Below, in pieces: positions 26,858 through 34,465 of a stretch of 64,000 bases of DNA. Below the pieces are notes generated by a model. The model saw only the letters and a program-made list of their open reading frames with translations. It had not been told where the DNA came from and did not search any database. The DNA lies in assembly GCF_000380985.1 (NCBI RefSeq), contig NZ_KB905694.1:372001-436000 (forward strand), read 5' to 3'. Made by a program: the position numbers and the translations under genes. The stretch's first letter is position 1, and each line of letters begins with the position of its first letter. This stretch comes from Proteiniphilum acetatigenes DSM 18083 (GTDB lineage Bacteria > Bacteroidota > Bacteroidia > Bacteroidales > Dysgonomonadaceae).

Positions 26858-27085
26858 TTAGACATTTTGAGTCGCCTTCACGCCTCGAATGTTAATTGAG
26901 TCGCCTTCACGCCTCGAATGTTAATTGAGTCGCCTTCACGCCTCGATTTTCAATTCTGCACTCGGCAAAACCAAAGCAAGTTTGACTCCGTCTTCTTCCT
27001 GCGCACCTCACCAAAATTCGAACTAATTCACTTTTGGGTTCGGGTTTTCGTCAGTTGTTTCTGCTCTCACTTAATGAAATAGTTC
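26858..27085 (+). repeat. Dispersed repeat family 1, copy C, with a tandem triplication
   Basis: This is the longest copy. It starts TTAGACATTTTGAGTCGCC. The first 29-base block is present three times in tandem at 26867-26895, 26896-26924 and 26925-26953; units 1 and 2 are identical and unit 3 differs at its end (CGATTTTCAA). It goes on through CAATTCTGCACTCGGC, CAAGTTTGACTCCGTCTTC, CGTCAGTTGTTTCTGCTCTC and ends ACTTAATGAAATAGTTC. It lies between arsR and the operator cluster at 27078. Confidence 0.75.
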
Positions 27086-27126
27086 GCAAATATACGAACT
27101 ATTTTTTAATTCGTAATATTACGAAT
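27078..27126. promoter_or_regulatory. Two perfect palindromic operators upstream of the MazG-like gene
   Basis: AATAGTTCG-CAAATATA-CGAACTATT (27078-27103) is a perfect 9-8-9 inverted repeat, and ATTCGTAATATTACGAAT (27109-27126) is a perfect 18-base palindrome. Both are built from TTCG/CGAA half sites like the one before the arsN-arsC fusion. They sit just before the promoter at 27143, and the first overlaps the last bases of repeat copy C. Confidence 0.65.
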
Positions 27127-27142
27127 ATATTTTCTAAGAACA

Positions 27143-27172
27143 TTGATTCTGATAACAAGAATAGTATCTTTG
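27143..27172 (+). promoter_or_regulatory. Promoter of the MazG-like / tag operon
   Basis: TTG at 27143-27145 and TATCTTTG at 27165-27172 are 19 bases apart, matching the Bacteroidota consensus. Start of transcription is expected near 27179. It lies 17 bases downstream of the second palindromic operator. Confidence 0.7.
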
Positions 27173-27210
27173 CATTGAAATATCAATGGTATGGCTGTAA
27201 AAATAGAAAA

Positions 27211-27549
27211 ATGGAGATTGCCCAAATGAATAAAACAGATTTCAACGAGATAATCCGACGCTCCAAAAAGATACGGGAGTTGTATCATGAGGCGGAAAAA
27301 CAACATCACGGAAATGAATGGACAATAGAAGAAGATGCATTGGCTTTTCTGACCGATGCAGGATTGGTCGGACGGTACACGATGTCGCAACAGGGACGTT
27401 GGCCGAAAGAAAACACCCATGCCGAGTTGGAACATAAACTGGGTGAATGTATCTGGTGGCTAGTTGTTTTAGCCGACAGGATGAACATTGATATGGAAGA
27501 AGCGTTAGAAAAATTCCTTTCCAAAACAGAGAAATTATTCGGAAAATAA
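27211..27549 (+). CDS. MazG-like nucleotide pyrophosphohydrolase
   Basis: I chose the ATG at 27211 (MEIAQMNKTDF, 112 residues) because the promoter at 27143-27172 lies inside the longer open frame that begins at 27034. A second start five codons on is possible. The sequence is all-helical, with KKIRELYHEAEKQHHGNEWT near 20-40, EDALAFLTDAGLVGRYTMSQ and the acidic helix ELEHKLGECIWWLVVLADRM (ExxE...D type metal-binding pattern). Such enzymes hydrolyse non-canonical or excess NTPs to NMPs. The tag gene follows within 10 bases, fitting a nucleotide-pool and DNA-damage operon. Confidence 0.82.
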   Translation: MEIAQMNKTDFNEIIRRSKKIRELYHEAEKQHHGNEWTIEEDALAFLTDAGLVGRYTMSQQGRWPKENTHAELEHKLGECIWWLVVLADRMNIDMEEALEKFLSKTEKLFGK

Positions 27550-27559
27550 ATCATTGATT

Positions 27560-28117
27560 ATGTCCTATTGCTTTTACATAGACACCATGCAACCCGAAGA
27601 GAGAAAAGCGTTACACAAGAATTACCACGACAATCATTACGGTTTTCCTATCCACGATGATAACGAATTGTTCGGTCGACTGATCATGGAGATCAATCAG
27701 GCGGGATTAAGTTGGGAAACCATTTTAAAGAAAGAATCCTCATTCAGGGAAGCTTACGATAGTTTTAATATTAAAAAAGTAGCATCTTACACTGAAAAAG
27801 ACCGTGAACGTTTGCTGAATGATGCGGGTATTATCCGTAACCGATTGAAAATCAATGCTGCAATAGAAAACGCCAACACTATTCTCGCATTACAACAAGA
27901 GTTCGGTTCTTTTGAAAAATGGCTCGAGCATCACCACCCTAAAACAAAAGACGAGTGGGTAAAGCTGTTCAAAAAAACCTTTCGTTTTACCGGTGGTGAA
28001 ATTGTGAACGAGTTTTTGATGAGTATTGGTTATTTACCCGGATCACATTCCGAAAACTGCCCTGTTTATAAAGAAATTCTGAAACAAAACCCTATGTGGA
28101 ACGCAGGAAGAAAATGA
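27560..28117 (+). CDS. tag: DNA-3-methyladenine glycosylase I, copy 2
   Basis: This is the second 3-methyladenine glycosylase, 185 residues from the ATG at 27560 (MSYCFYID); a TTG two codons earlier is in frame but less likely. It shares with copy 1 the blocks KNYHDNHYGFPIHDDNELF, INQAGLSWETILKK, DAGIIRNRLK and FTGGEIVNEFLMSIGYL, and the His/Cys zinc residues (SENCPVYK). It lies 10 bases after the MazG-like gene and is the second gene of that operon. It converges with the nitronate monooxygenase gene, the two stops being two bases apart. Confidence 0.94.
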   Translation: MSYCFYIDTMQPEERKALHKNYHDNHYGFPIHDDNELFGRLIMEINQAGLSWETILKKESSFREAYDSFNIKKVASYTEKDRERLLNDAGIIRNRLKINAAIENANTILALQQEFGSFEKWLEHHHPKTKDEWVKLFKKTFRFTGGEIVNEFLMSIGYLPGSHSENCPVYKEILKQNPMWNAGRK

Positions 28118-28119
28118 AT

Positions 28120-29196
28120 TTATATCATTTTCAACTCTGCCATTTCATATTCAGCCTTTAATGCGGAAATAATTTCTTTTACTGTGGAGATCTTCTTTGC
28201 CAGATAAGCGTTACTTCCGGCAAAGGCGTATCCCCTCTTCATATTTCCTTTGGATGAATTATACAGCGCTTTCATGATGCAATACGGACTTTTCTGATAG
28301 TCGCATGTTTTTATACAATGTAACGGACAACTTCCAGGTACTTCCGTACCGGACTCGATCTTATTGATATATTCGTTGCGGATAGCCCGTCCCGGCATTC
28401 CTACAGGGCTTTGTATGATTATGATATCTTCCTGCTTTGAATCGATATATGTTTTCTTAAAAGCATAAGGGGCATCACATTCTTCTGAAGTAACAAAGAT
28501 GGTTCCCATTTGTACACCGGATGCCCCCAGCTGAATAAACCGGTATATATCCTGGCCGGAATAAATACCCCCGGCGGCAATAACAGGTATTGATTTAATA
28601 TCTTTATATTGTACCATTATCTGGACAACTTCCGGAAGTATATGTTCCAGCGCGAAATTCTCATCTTCAATCTGGTCCTTCTTAAAACCCAGATGCCCTC
28701 CGGCCTTTGGGCCTTCCACCACAATGGCATCAGGCAAATAATTATAGTTTGTCTTCCATTTCTCACAAATGATTTTTGCTGCGCGCGATGACGAAACAAT
28801 AGGCACTAACTTTGTTTTACTATCGGGAGTAAGGTAAGAGGGTAAGTCGAGAGGAAGTCCTGCCCCGACAAAAAGAAAATCAACATTCTCCTGAATAGCA
28901 GTCCGTACCATGTCGGAGAAATTAGTAAGTGCTGCCATTATATTGATACCAATCAACCCATTACTCTTTGCCCTGGCTTTCCGTAATTCTTCCTTTAAGC
29001 CCCATATACAGTCTTTCAAAAAATCAGCCGGTTTTTGATGATACAAAAGCCCTATCCCGGCACAGGAGATAACCCCGATACCCCCTTCATTGGCAACGGC
29101 AGAAGCTAACCCGGAAAGAGATATTCCCACTCCCATTCCTCCCTGAACGATCGGGAGTTTAATATGTAAAGACCCTATATAAAATGATTTCATCAA
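28120..29196 (-). CDS. Nitronate monooxygenase (2-nitropropane dioxygenase family)
   Basis: The protein has 358 residues and a TIM-barrel FMN fold. It opens with PIVQGGMGVGISLSGLASAV, the usual N-terminal FMN-binding segment. VEGPKAGGHLGF near residue 160 holds the catalytic-region His of the family, IPVIAAGGIYSGQDIYRFI near 205 and GASGVQMGTIFVTSEECDAP near 225 bind the flavin phosphate. The C-terminal part has a cysteine cluster (CPLHCIKTCDYQ) of unclear role. It oxidises alkyl nitronates such as propionate-3-nitronate. It is monocistronic and convergent with tag copy 2. Confidence 0.9.
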   Translation of the reverse strand: MMKSFYIGSLHIKLPIVQGGMGVGISLSGLASAVANEGGIGVISCAGIGLLYHQKPADFLKDCIWGLKEELRKARAKSNGLIGINIMAALTNFSDMVRTAIQENVDFLFVGAGLPLDLPSYLTPDSKTKLVPIVSSSRAAKIICEKWKTNYNYLPDAIVVEGPKAGGHLGFKKDQIEDENFALEHILPEVVQIMVQYKDIKSIPVIAAGGIYSGQDIYRFIQLGASGVQMGTIFVTSEECDAPYAFKKTYIDSKQEDIIIIQSPVGMPGRAIRNEYINKIESGTEVPGSCPLHCIKTCDYQKSPYCIMKALYNSSKGNMKRGYAFAGSNAYLAKKISTVKEIISALKAEYEMAELKMI

Positions 29197-29461
29197 TGAT
29201 TCTTTTTTGAATGATAATTAACCTTTAAAGGTGAGAATTATTTCTTGTATAATTATTACATAATAATAAAAATAAGTTACATGTTTCACAGGATTATAGA
29301 ATCCGCCAATCAAATCCATTGTTGATAAATATGCAATACACATCGTCCTTTTATAAGTATGCAATTTTTATCAGCATCAGATGAAATGACATGTTAGTAT
29401 GTGAAATTCAGGCTGTTTTAAAACAATAGGAGATCATTATTTGTTTATTATATGGCAAGTT

Positions 29462-30022
29462 ATGAAAATTTATATTAGACATATGGTAAGCCAACGATGC
29501 AAAATGGCAGTAATGCAAGAGCTAAAGAAAATAGGGCTCAATTACATTACCGTGGACTTAGGGGTCGTTACTCTTCCGGAGGATATAACGAAAGAACAAA
29601 AAAACCAATTGAAACAGGCTTTGCATAGTTCCGGATTAGAACTGATAGAAGATAAAAAAGATATACTGGTCGAACAGATAAAAACAGCAGTCATAGAATC
29701 GATACATTATTCAGATACTCAATTAAAAGTGCCCTTTTCAGCCTATCTGAGTAATAAATTAAACCTCAACTACACTTACTTATCCAATATGTTTACAGAG
29801 TCAGAAGGTATTACCATTGCTCATTTCATTATCACACATAAAATCGAACGTGTGAAAGAACTCATTCAATACGATGAACTGACTTTCTCTGAAATCGCCT
29901 ACAAAATGCATTACAGTAGTATTGCACACTTGTCGAATCAGTTCAAGAAGATGACAGGCATCACTTTGTCATTTTATAAAACACACGGACAGAGAAGGGA
30001 AATTAATATTGAAAACCTGTGA
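29462..30022 (+). CDS. AraC-type regulator with N-terminal HMA-like domain
   Basis: The start at 29462 (MKIYIRHMVSQRCKM, 186 residues) fits the family better than a TTG-region start seven codons earlier. Residues 1-70 look like the small heavy-metal-associated-like domain often seen in Bacteroidota regulators, normally with MVCxRC; here the first cysteine is Ser (MVSQRC). The C-terminal 110 residues are an AraC-type domain: FSAYLSNKLNLNYTYLSNMF and LTFSEIAYKMHYSSIAHLSN, then FKKMTGITLSFYK. It may respond to metal or redox signals, but loss of one cysteine makes metal binding doubtful. It precedes a small gene on the other strand and gabD. Confidence 0.85.
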   Translation: MKIYIRHMVSQRCKMAVMQELKKIGLNYITVDLGVVTLPEDITKEQKNQLKQALHSSGLELIEDKKDILVEQIKTAVIESIHYSDTQLKVPFSAYLSNKLNLNYTYLSNMFTESEGITIAHFIITHKIERVKELIQYDELTFSEIAYKMHYSSIAHLSNQFKKMTGITLSFYKTHGQRREINIENL

Positions 30023-30042
30023 ATTGTGTAATTTTCCTTTAT

Positions 30043-30180
30043 TTATTTGTTTTTCAAATCATCTGATTCCTCCTTGTTCTTATCTGCCCGTTTATGGGCT
30101 TTTTCCGCTCGCTTTTCTTTCAAATTCTTTTGAGGAGCCTTTTTATCGGCCCGCCCTTTTCCCTTACTTTCCTTTGACAT
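30043..30180 (-). CDS. Very small lysine-rich protein (45 residues)
   Basis: The frame runs from ATG 30180-30178 to TAA 30045-30043 and encodes MSKESKGKGRADKKAPQKNL followed by KEKRAEKAHKRADKNKEESD and DLKNK. It is about one third Lys plus Arg and probably disordered. A short purine-rich stretch precedes the start. It resembles other tiny basic proteins encoded at 32487 and 34316. Function unknown; a nucleic-acid-binding or stress role is a guess. The gene is convergent with the AraC-type gene, 21 bases from its stop. Confidence 0.6.
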   Translation of the reverse strand: MSKESKGKGRADKKAPQKNLKEKRAEKAHKRADKNKEESDDLKNK

Positions 30181-30409
30181 AACTATTCAAAATATTAATG
30201 AACCACAAAGATGGGAATTATTAAACCCGATAGTATTACACAAGAAGCAAAACAAGTTGCATCTTTTACATATTTACAGGAATACCGGTTAAAATCCAAT
30301 ATCAAAAACCTGTTAAACATGCAATTAATAACCGGTTAATTGTAACATATCATTTAAAATGAAAGCCTACCTTTACAAATCAACACCTAAAAGTGTTGAA
30401 CAAATATAT

Positions 30410-31792
30410 ATGTCAATAAAAACTGTAAATCCGACGACAAATGAAAAGCTGCAATCATTTGATGAAATGTCCAAAGATGAAATTGAAGCCGCAATCAACC
30501 AATCAGAAATAACCTACCAGAGCTGGAGAAAAACCACTTATAAACAAAGAGCGGTACTGTTGCACAAAGTGGCAGAAATACTCCGGATAAGAAAAGAGGA
30601 ACTCGCCGGGTTAATTACGCTCGAAATGGGTAAATTAATTGGAGAAAGCAGGGCTGAAATAGATCTTAGTGCAGATATTTTCGATTATTATGCAGATAAT
30701 GGAGAGAAATTCCTGGCAGATAAAACCCTGAAACCTGAATTTGGAGAAGCTTTTATACGCCACAGTCCGATAGGCGTTTTGCTGGGTGTTGAACCCTGGA
30801 ATTTTCCATTTTACCAGGTAGCGCGCTTTGCTGCTCCCAATATTATGATAGGAAATACGATTCTTCTGAAACATGCTTCCAATGTACCTCAGTGCGGAAT
30901 AGCAATGGGAGAGATATTTAAAGAAGCCGGCGCTCCCGAAGGATTGTATACCAATCTGTTGATTCCCGGAGATAAAATATCGAAGCTCCTTTCCGATGAT
31001 CGAATTAAGGGAGCATCCCTGACAGGCAGTGAAAAGGCCGGCGCGAGCCTGGCTGAAGCGGCAGGAAAAAATATAAAAAAATCAGTGCTGGAACTTGGCG
31101 GCAGTGATCCTTTTATTGTACTGGATGATGCCGATATTGAAAAAGCGGTGTACTGGGCGGTGATAGGGCGTATGAATAATACCGGCCAATGCTGCGTCGC
31201 CGCAAAGCGTTTTATCGTTATGGAATCCGTTTATACCGAGTTTCTGACCAAATTAAAAGCCGCTTTCCAGTCGCTAAAGGTGGGTAATCCGATGGATGAT
31301 GATACACAATTAGGCCCGTTATCCAGTCAGGATGCCTTATCCGATTTATCGGATCAGATAAATAAATCGGTGAAAGCCGGAGCCAAAGTAGAACTGGGCG
31401 GAGGTCGAATAGATCGTTTGGGAGCTTATATGGAACCAACGATCCTGTCGGATATAAATAAAAATAATCCGGCTTATTTCCAGGAGCTGTTTGGTCCTGT
31501 GGCTTTGTTGTTTAGAGCCAAAACAATAGAAGAGGCTATTAACCTTGCCAATGATACCAGCTATGGGTTAGGTGCTTCAATTTTCACCAGTAACATAAAA
31601 CAAGGGAAATTATTAGCTGATCAAATAGACGCAGGAATGATTTTCATAAATCATCCTGCATGGACCCAACCCGATCTGCCATTTGGAGGAACAAAAAGGT
31701 CGGGGTACGGACGGGAATTATCGGAATCAGGCCTTGAGGAGTTTATCAATAAGAAATTAATACGGACAAGTCTATTGACTGATCCGTTTTGA
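30410..31792 (+). CDS. gabD: Aldehyde dehydrogenase, succinate-semialdehyde dehydrogenase type
   Basis: From the ATG at 30410 (MSIKTVNPTTNEKL) the protein has 460 residues; 17 more codons are open upstream but do not look like family sequence. Motifs: LGVEPWNFPFYQ near 131-142 (cofactor), LTGSEKAGASLAEAAG near 205-220, catalytic Glu in VLELGGSDPF near 230 and catalytic Cys in NNTGQCCVAAKRF near 260. LPFGGTKRSGYGRELSESGL near the end closes the active site. The short GabD class oxidises succinate semialdehyde to succinate with NAD(P)+. It stands alone. Substrate is by family likeness, so somewhat uncertain. Confidence 0.9.
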   Translation: MSIKTVNPTTNEKLQSFDEMSKDEIEAAINQSEITYQSWRKTTYKQRAVLLHKVAEILRIRKEELAGLITLEMGKLIGESRAEIDLSADIFDYYADNGEKFLADKTLKPEFGEAFIRHSPIGVLLGVEPWNFPFYQVARFAAPNIMIGNTILLKHASNVPQCGIAMGEIFKEAGAPEGLYTNLLIPGDKISKLLSDDRIKGASLTGSEKAGASLAEAAGKNIKKSVLELGGSDPFIVLDDADIEKAVYWAVIGRMNNTGQCCVAAKRFIVMESVYTEFLTKLKAAFQSLKVGNPMDDDTQLGPLSSQDALSDLSDQINKSVKAGAKVELGGGRIDRLGAYMEPTILSDINKNNPAYFQELFGPVALLFRAKTIEEAINLANDTSYGLGASIFTSNIKQGKLLADQIDAGMIFINHPAWTQPDLPFGGTKRSGYGRELSESGLEEFINKKLIRTSLLTDPF

Positions 31793-32218
31793 GGAAAGAC
31801 CTTTTATGCTAATGGATTAACAATTTTTAAAATCACAGCTAACGAAGGAGTACCAATGGTCCTCTTTCGTTTTTATGATCAGCTAACTTTTCAACCATAA
31901 AATGAAAAACAATCCGTATAATTAGAATAAAATACTCCGCTTACAGTTGATCAAACAAGAGCTTCACAGCGATAACACGGTGTTGTATAATTCACATTAT
32001 TAATTACATAATTCACAGATTGAGAGGCCAGATCTGTTTTCAGATTGTTCTAATGATATAAAGACAGTTATCTGTCAGAAACAATTTAAAACATAATCAA
32101 CGGATTATGGATAAAAGAAATAACGCAATCGGACGGGCAGCAGGTCCTCCTTTTTGCATCTCTAGTAGTTGATGAAAGTAAGAAAAGAAGAAACAAAACA
32201 AATAAAAAAACAAACAAA
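31793..32218. other. Intergenic region after gabD
   Basis: These 426 bases hold no gene I can support. An imperfect hairpin (AACGAAGGAG...CCTCTTTCGTT, 31841-31871) followed by TTTTTA may terminate gabD. A 21-codon frame at 32107 (MDKRNNAIGRAAGPPF...) is too short to judge. AT-rich spacer separates gabD from the YeaQ-like operon. Confidence 0.45.
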
Positions 32219-32494
32219 ATGGATGTAGGAATAATTGGTTCAATAGTTATTGGTATTATCGCCGGTCTTATTTCCGGCCGGAGTACAAAGGGCCGGGGAT
32301 TCAGTTTACTGGTAAATTTAATAGTCGGCCTAATCGGAGCTGTATTGGGTGGCCTGATCTTCAGCCTGCTGGGGATAACCTTCGGCGGGGTCATAGGAGT
32401 ACTCATCGTATCAGTCATAGGAGCTGTTTTCTTCCTATGGATACTGTCTTTATTCAGCACGCGTAATAGGCAAACCGGAATTTACAATGGATAA
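32219..32494 (+). CDS. GlsB/YeaQ/YmgE family stress-response membrane protein
   Basis: This 91-residue protein consists of three hydrophobic segments with conserved glycines: GSIVIGIIAGLISGRSTKGR, then LLVNLIVGLIGAVLGGLIFS and GGVIGVLIVSVIGAVFFLWI. The GxxxGxxxG-like spacing and the RSTKGRGF loop after helix 1 fit the transglycosylase-associated (GlsB/YeaQ) family, found in the inner membrane and often induced by stress or stationary phase. The stop overlaps the start of a tiny lysine-rich gene by eight bases. It begins a chain of closely spaced plus-strand genes to about 34.5 kb. Confidence 0.9.
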   Translation: MDVGIIGSIVIGIIAGLISGRSTKGRGFSLLVNLIVGLIGAVLGGLIFSLLGITFGGVIGVLIVSVIGAVFFLWILSLFSTRNRQTGIYNG

Positions 32495-32627
32495 ACCGAT
32501 AGGGCTTATCAAAAAAATAAGGAAAAATGAAAAAGATTCATGGAATGACACAAGAAATACGACCGATAAAAAAGCGGACACAATCAAAACCGATATAAAA
32601 AGGGATGTTAAGAGAAAATTGAATTAA
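32487..32627 (+). CDS. Very small lysine-rich protein (46 residues) coupled to the YeaQ-like gene
   Basis: The ATG at 32487 lies inside the end of the YeaQ-like gene (8-base overlap), suggesting translational coupling. It encodes MDKPIGLIKKIRKNEKDSWN, then a Lys/Asp/Thr-rich tail ending KRDVKRKLN. It has no cysteine and no membrane segment. There is no recognised family. The overlap and the similar tiny genes nearby support its being real. Confidence 0.55.
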   Translation: MDKPIGLIKKIRKNEKDSWNDTRNTTDKKADTIKTDIKRDVKRKLN

Positions 32628-32696
32628 TATCCGTACGATGTGAGAATACCAGCCAATCACAATAAATAAAACGGCTGGCTTATCTAAAAAAATGTT

Positions 32697-33098
32697 ATGA
32701 ATAAATTACTGTTTTTAAGTATAATGATATTAACCTCGCTTGGTTTTATATCTTGCGGAGACGATGATGCTCCGGTATTAGGAGCCAAAGTACAGGTTAC
32801 GGTAAAGAATATGGCAGGGACTGCCCAAACCAATACGACTGTTTACTTATATAAAAATACGGAAATAGATGGCTCTACGAAAAGTACTGATGCCGACAAA
32901 TATGTTGTAACAGATGAGAATGGTATTGCCACATTCAACTTAAATTTTACCGAATTAAATATTCTTGAATTTGAAACGACTTTGTCTTTTGCTGTCTTTT
33001 ATGAAGTCGGTGAGGTTGAATTTGTTGCCCCGGGCAGTACAAGCGTGACGGTAAAAAGGAATGACGAGAAAGAAGTTGACATTACAATTCCATTCTAA
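32697..33098 (+). CDS. Small lipoprotein with Ig/carboxypeptidase-regulatory-like fold
   Basis: This 133-residue protein starts with a lipoprotein signal (LTSLGFISCGDDDAP, Cys at residue 20). The mature part is a single beta-sandwich-like domain: AKVQVTVKNMAGTAQTNTTV near 29-48, a YVVTDENGIATFNLNF strand-turn near 68-83 and a closing VTVKRNDEKEVDITIPF. The 'T-D-E-N-G-x-A-x-F' turn is typical of prealbumin/carboxypeptidase-regulatory domains. Likely anchored to a membrane, role unknown. It precedes the esterase gene by 14 bases. Confidence 0.8.
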   Translation: MNKLLFLSIMILTSLGFISCGDDDAPVLGAKVQVTVKNMAGTAQTNTTVYLYKNTEIDGSTKSTDADKYVVTDENGIATFNLNFTELNILEFETTLSFAVFYEVGEVEFVAPGSTSVTVKRNDEKEVDITIPF

Positions 33099-33112
33099 GA
33101 AACAAGAAGTAT

Positions 33113-34093
33113 ATGCAACAACAAACGGAAAATTCACCGGATTATCTGGAAGACAAGCATCTGAGTCCTGAAGTAAAAAACTATTTAAAGGTACTGAATG
33201 TGGGAGAGCCTGTTGAAACATTGTCGAAAGAGGGTGCCCGCAAAGTGCTTATAGCGGTTCAGGAAGAAGTAAAAGTCGATCTGTCGGGTATTGAAGAATC
33301 TGAAAAAACAATTCCTGATAAAGACTATCCGGTGAAATTAACCGTTGTTCGTCCTGCAGGCGTCACAAAAAAACTACCCGCATTTATTTTCATACACGGG
33401 GGAGGCTGGATACTGGGAGACTATCTCACTCATAAACGGTTGGTACGTGATCTGGTCGTAGAATCGGGATATACCGCAGTTTTTGTCCATTACACGCCTT
33501 CGCCCGAAGCTAAATATCCGCAGGCAATCCATGAGATTTATGCGGCCACAAAGTGGGTTGCAACCCATGGAGACGAATTAAATATAGATGGTAGTCGTCT
33601 GGCTCTGGCCGGAAACAGCGTGGGAGGTAATATGGCGATTGCAACCGGTTTATTCGCGAAGAAAGACCATGCATCGTTTATCAAAGTCCAGCTTTTATTA
33701 TGGCCTGTGACAAATGCCCGTTTCGATACGGATTCGTATAAGATGTATGCCGAACAACGATTTTTAACGACATCGATGATGAAATGGATGTTCGATCAGT
33801 ATACAACAGACAGGAAACAGCGTGAAGAAATTTTTCTTTCACCGCTTTTGGCTTCTGTTGATGAGCTGAAAGGGTTACCTCCCACAATCATACAAGTGGC
33901 CGAAAATGATATCCTGCGGGATGAAGGCGAAGCGTTTGGGCGGAAGCTGGGCGATGCCGGGGTCGAGAACACGACGATCCGTTACAACGGTGTCATTCAC
34001 GACTTTGGATTATTAAACGGATTAGCAACTTTACCCCAGACACGTTCGATGCTCATCTATTCGGCAGCAATGTTAAGATATTATCTCAAATAA
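33113..34093 (+). CDS. Alpha/beta hydrolase of the hormone-sensitive-lipase family
   Basis: The 326-residue protein has the oxyanion-hole motif HGGGW (95-99), the nucleophile elbow GNSVGG (S169 region), the acid in NDILRDEGEAF near residue 265 and the base in GVIHDFG near 295, giving a full Ser-Asp-His triad. No signal peptide is present, so it is cytoplasmic. The family hydrolyses short acyl esters; the natural substrate is unknown. It follows the lipoprotein gene by 14 bases and is followed by a small membrane protein gene 17 bases later, so it sits in the middle of a tight operon. The start is the first ATG. Confidence 0.9.
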   Translation: MQQQTENSPDYLEDKHLSPEVKNYLKVLNVGEPVETLSKEGARKVLIAVQEEVKVDLSGIEESEKTIPDKDYPVKLTVVRPAGVTKKLPAFIFIHGGGWILGDYLTHKRLVRDLVVESGYTAVFVHYTPSPEAKYPQAIHEIYAATKWVATHGDELNIDGSRLALAGNSVGGNMAIATGLFAKKDHASFIKVQLLLWPVTNARFDTDSYKMYAEQRFLTTSMMKWMFDQYTTDRKQREEIFLSPLLASVDELKGLPPTIIQVAENDILRDEGEAFGRKLGDAGVENTTIRYNGVIHDFGLLNGLATLPQTRSMLIYSAAMLRYYLK

Positions 34094-34110
34094 ATTTAAT
34101 AAAAATAATT

Positions 34111-34275
34111 ATGAATAAAGTAGTAGTAGGTATCGTGATTGGTTTTTTCACAGGATATTTAATTCGCAAGATGCAAGATGATGGACAATTTGACTGCACT
34201 TACGATAATGCCTGCAAATTTTTCAGGAAATCAGAGAAAGATTTAAAGAACATACAAATGAAGCCGAATATTTGA
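34111..34275 (+). CDS. Small membrane-anchored protein (54 residues)
   Basis: ATG at 34111 and TGA at 34273-34275. The N-terminus MNKVVVGIVIGFFTGYLIRK is a single glycine-containing membrane helix like that of YtxH-type proteins. It is followed by a polar tail with two cysteines (DGQFDCTYDNACKF). It is 17 bases after the esterase stop. Short and unassigned, but the signal-anchor pattern and spacing are convincing. Confidence 0.6.
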   Translation: MNKVVVGIVIGFFTGYLIRKMQDDGQFDCTYDNACKFFRKSEKDLKNIQMKPNI

Positions 34276-34315
34276 AAGATTAAGTGGAAGACAAAAAAGA
34301 AAAGAATCGTATGAT

Positions 34316-34465
34316 ATGAAAGGAAAAGAAAGCAAAAAGGAAAAGAAAAAAGAGAAGGCAACGGGTGGAAAGACGAAAGATCTTTCAGAATACCAGAAAG
34401 CCAAGCAATCCAGACAAGACACTAAGCTAAATATAAAATGGCAAATATCAGACGGGAAGGTATAA
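34316..34465 (+). CDS. Very small lysine-rich protein (49 residues) overlapping the GH130 gene
   Basis: ATG at 34316, TAA at 34463-34465. It encodes MKGKESKKEKKKEKATGGKT then KDLSEYQKAKQSRQDTKL and a short tail. The last 28 bases overlap the GH130 gene in another frame. It is highly charged and probably disordered, and similar in character to the proteins at 30043 and 32487. Function unknown. Purine-rich DNA can give such frames by chance, so confidence is limited. Confidence 0.45.
   Translation: MKGKESKKEKKKEKATGGKTKDLSEYQKAKQSRQDTKLNIKWQISDGKV

Noticed and set aside
26867-26953. CRISPR array
   Set aside because: The 29-base units are tandem with no spacers between them, and no cas gene is near.
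27034-27210. Longer N-terminus for the MazG-like protein
   Set aside because: The extra codons cover the operators and promoter at 27078-27172 and a purine-poor region; they cannot be coding if that promoter is used.
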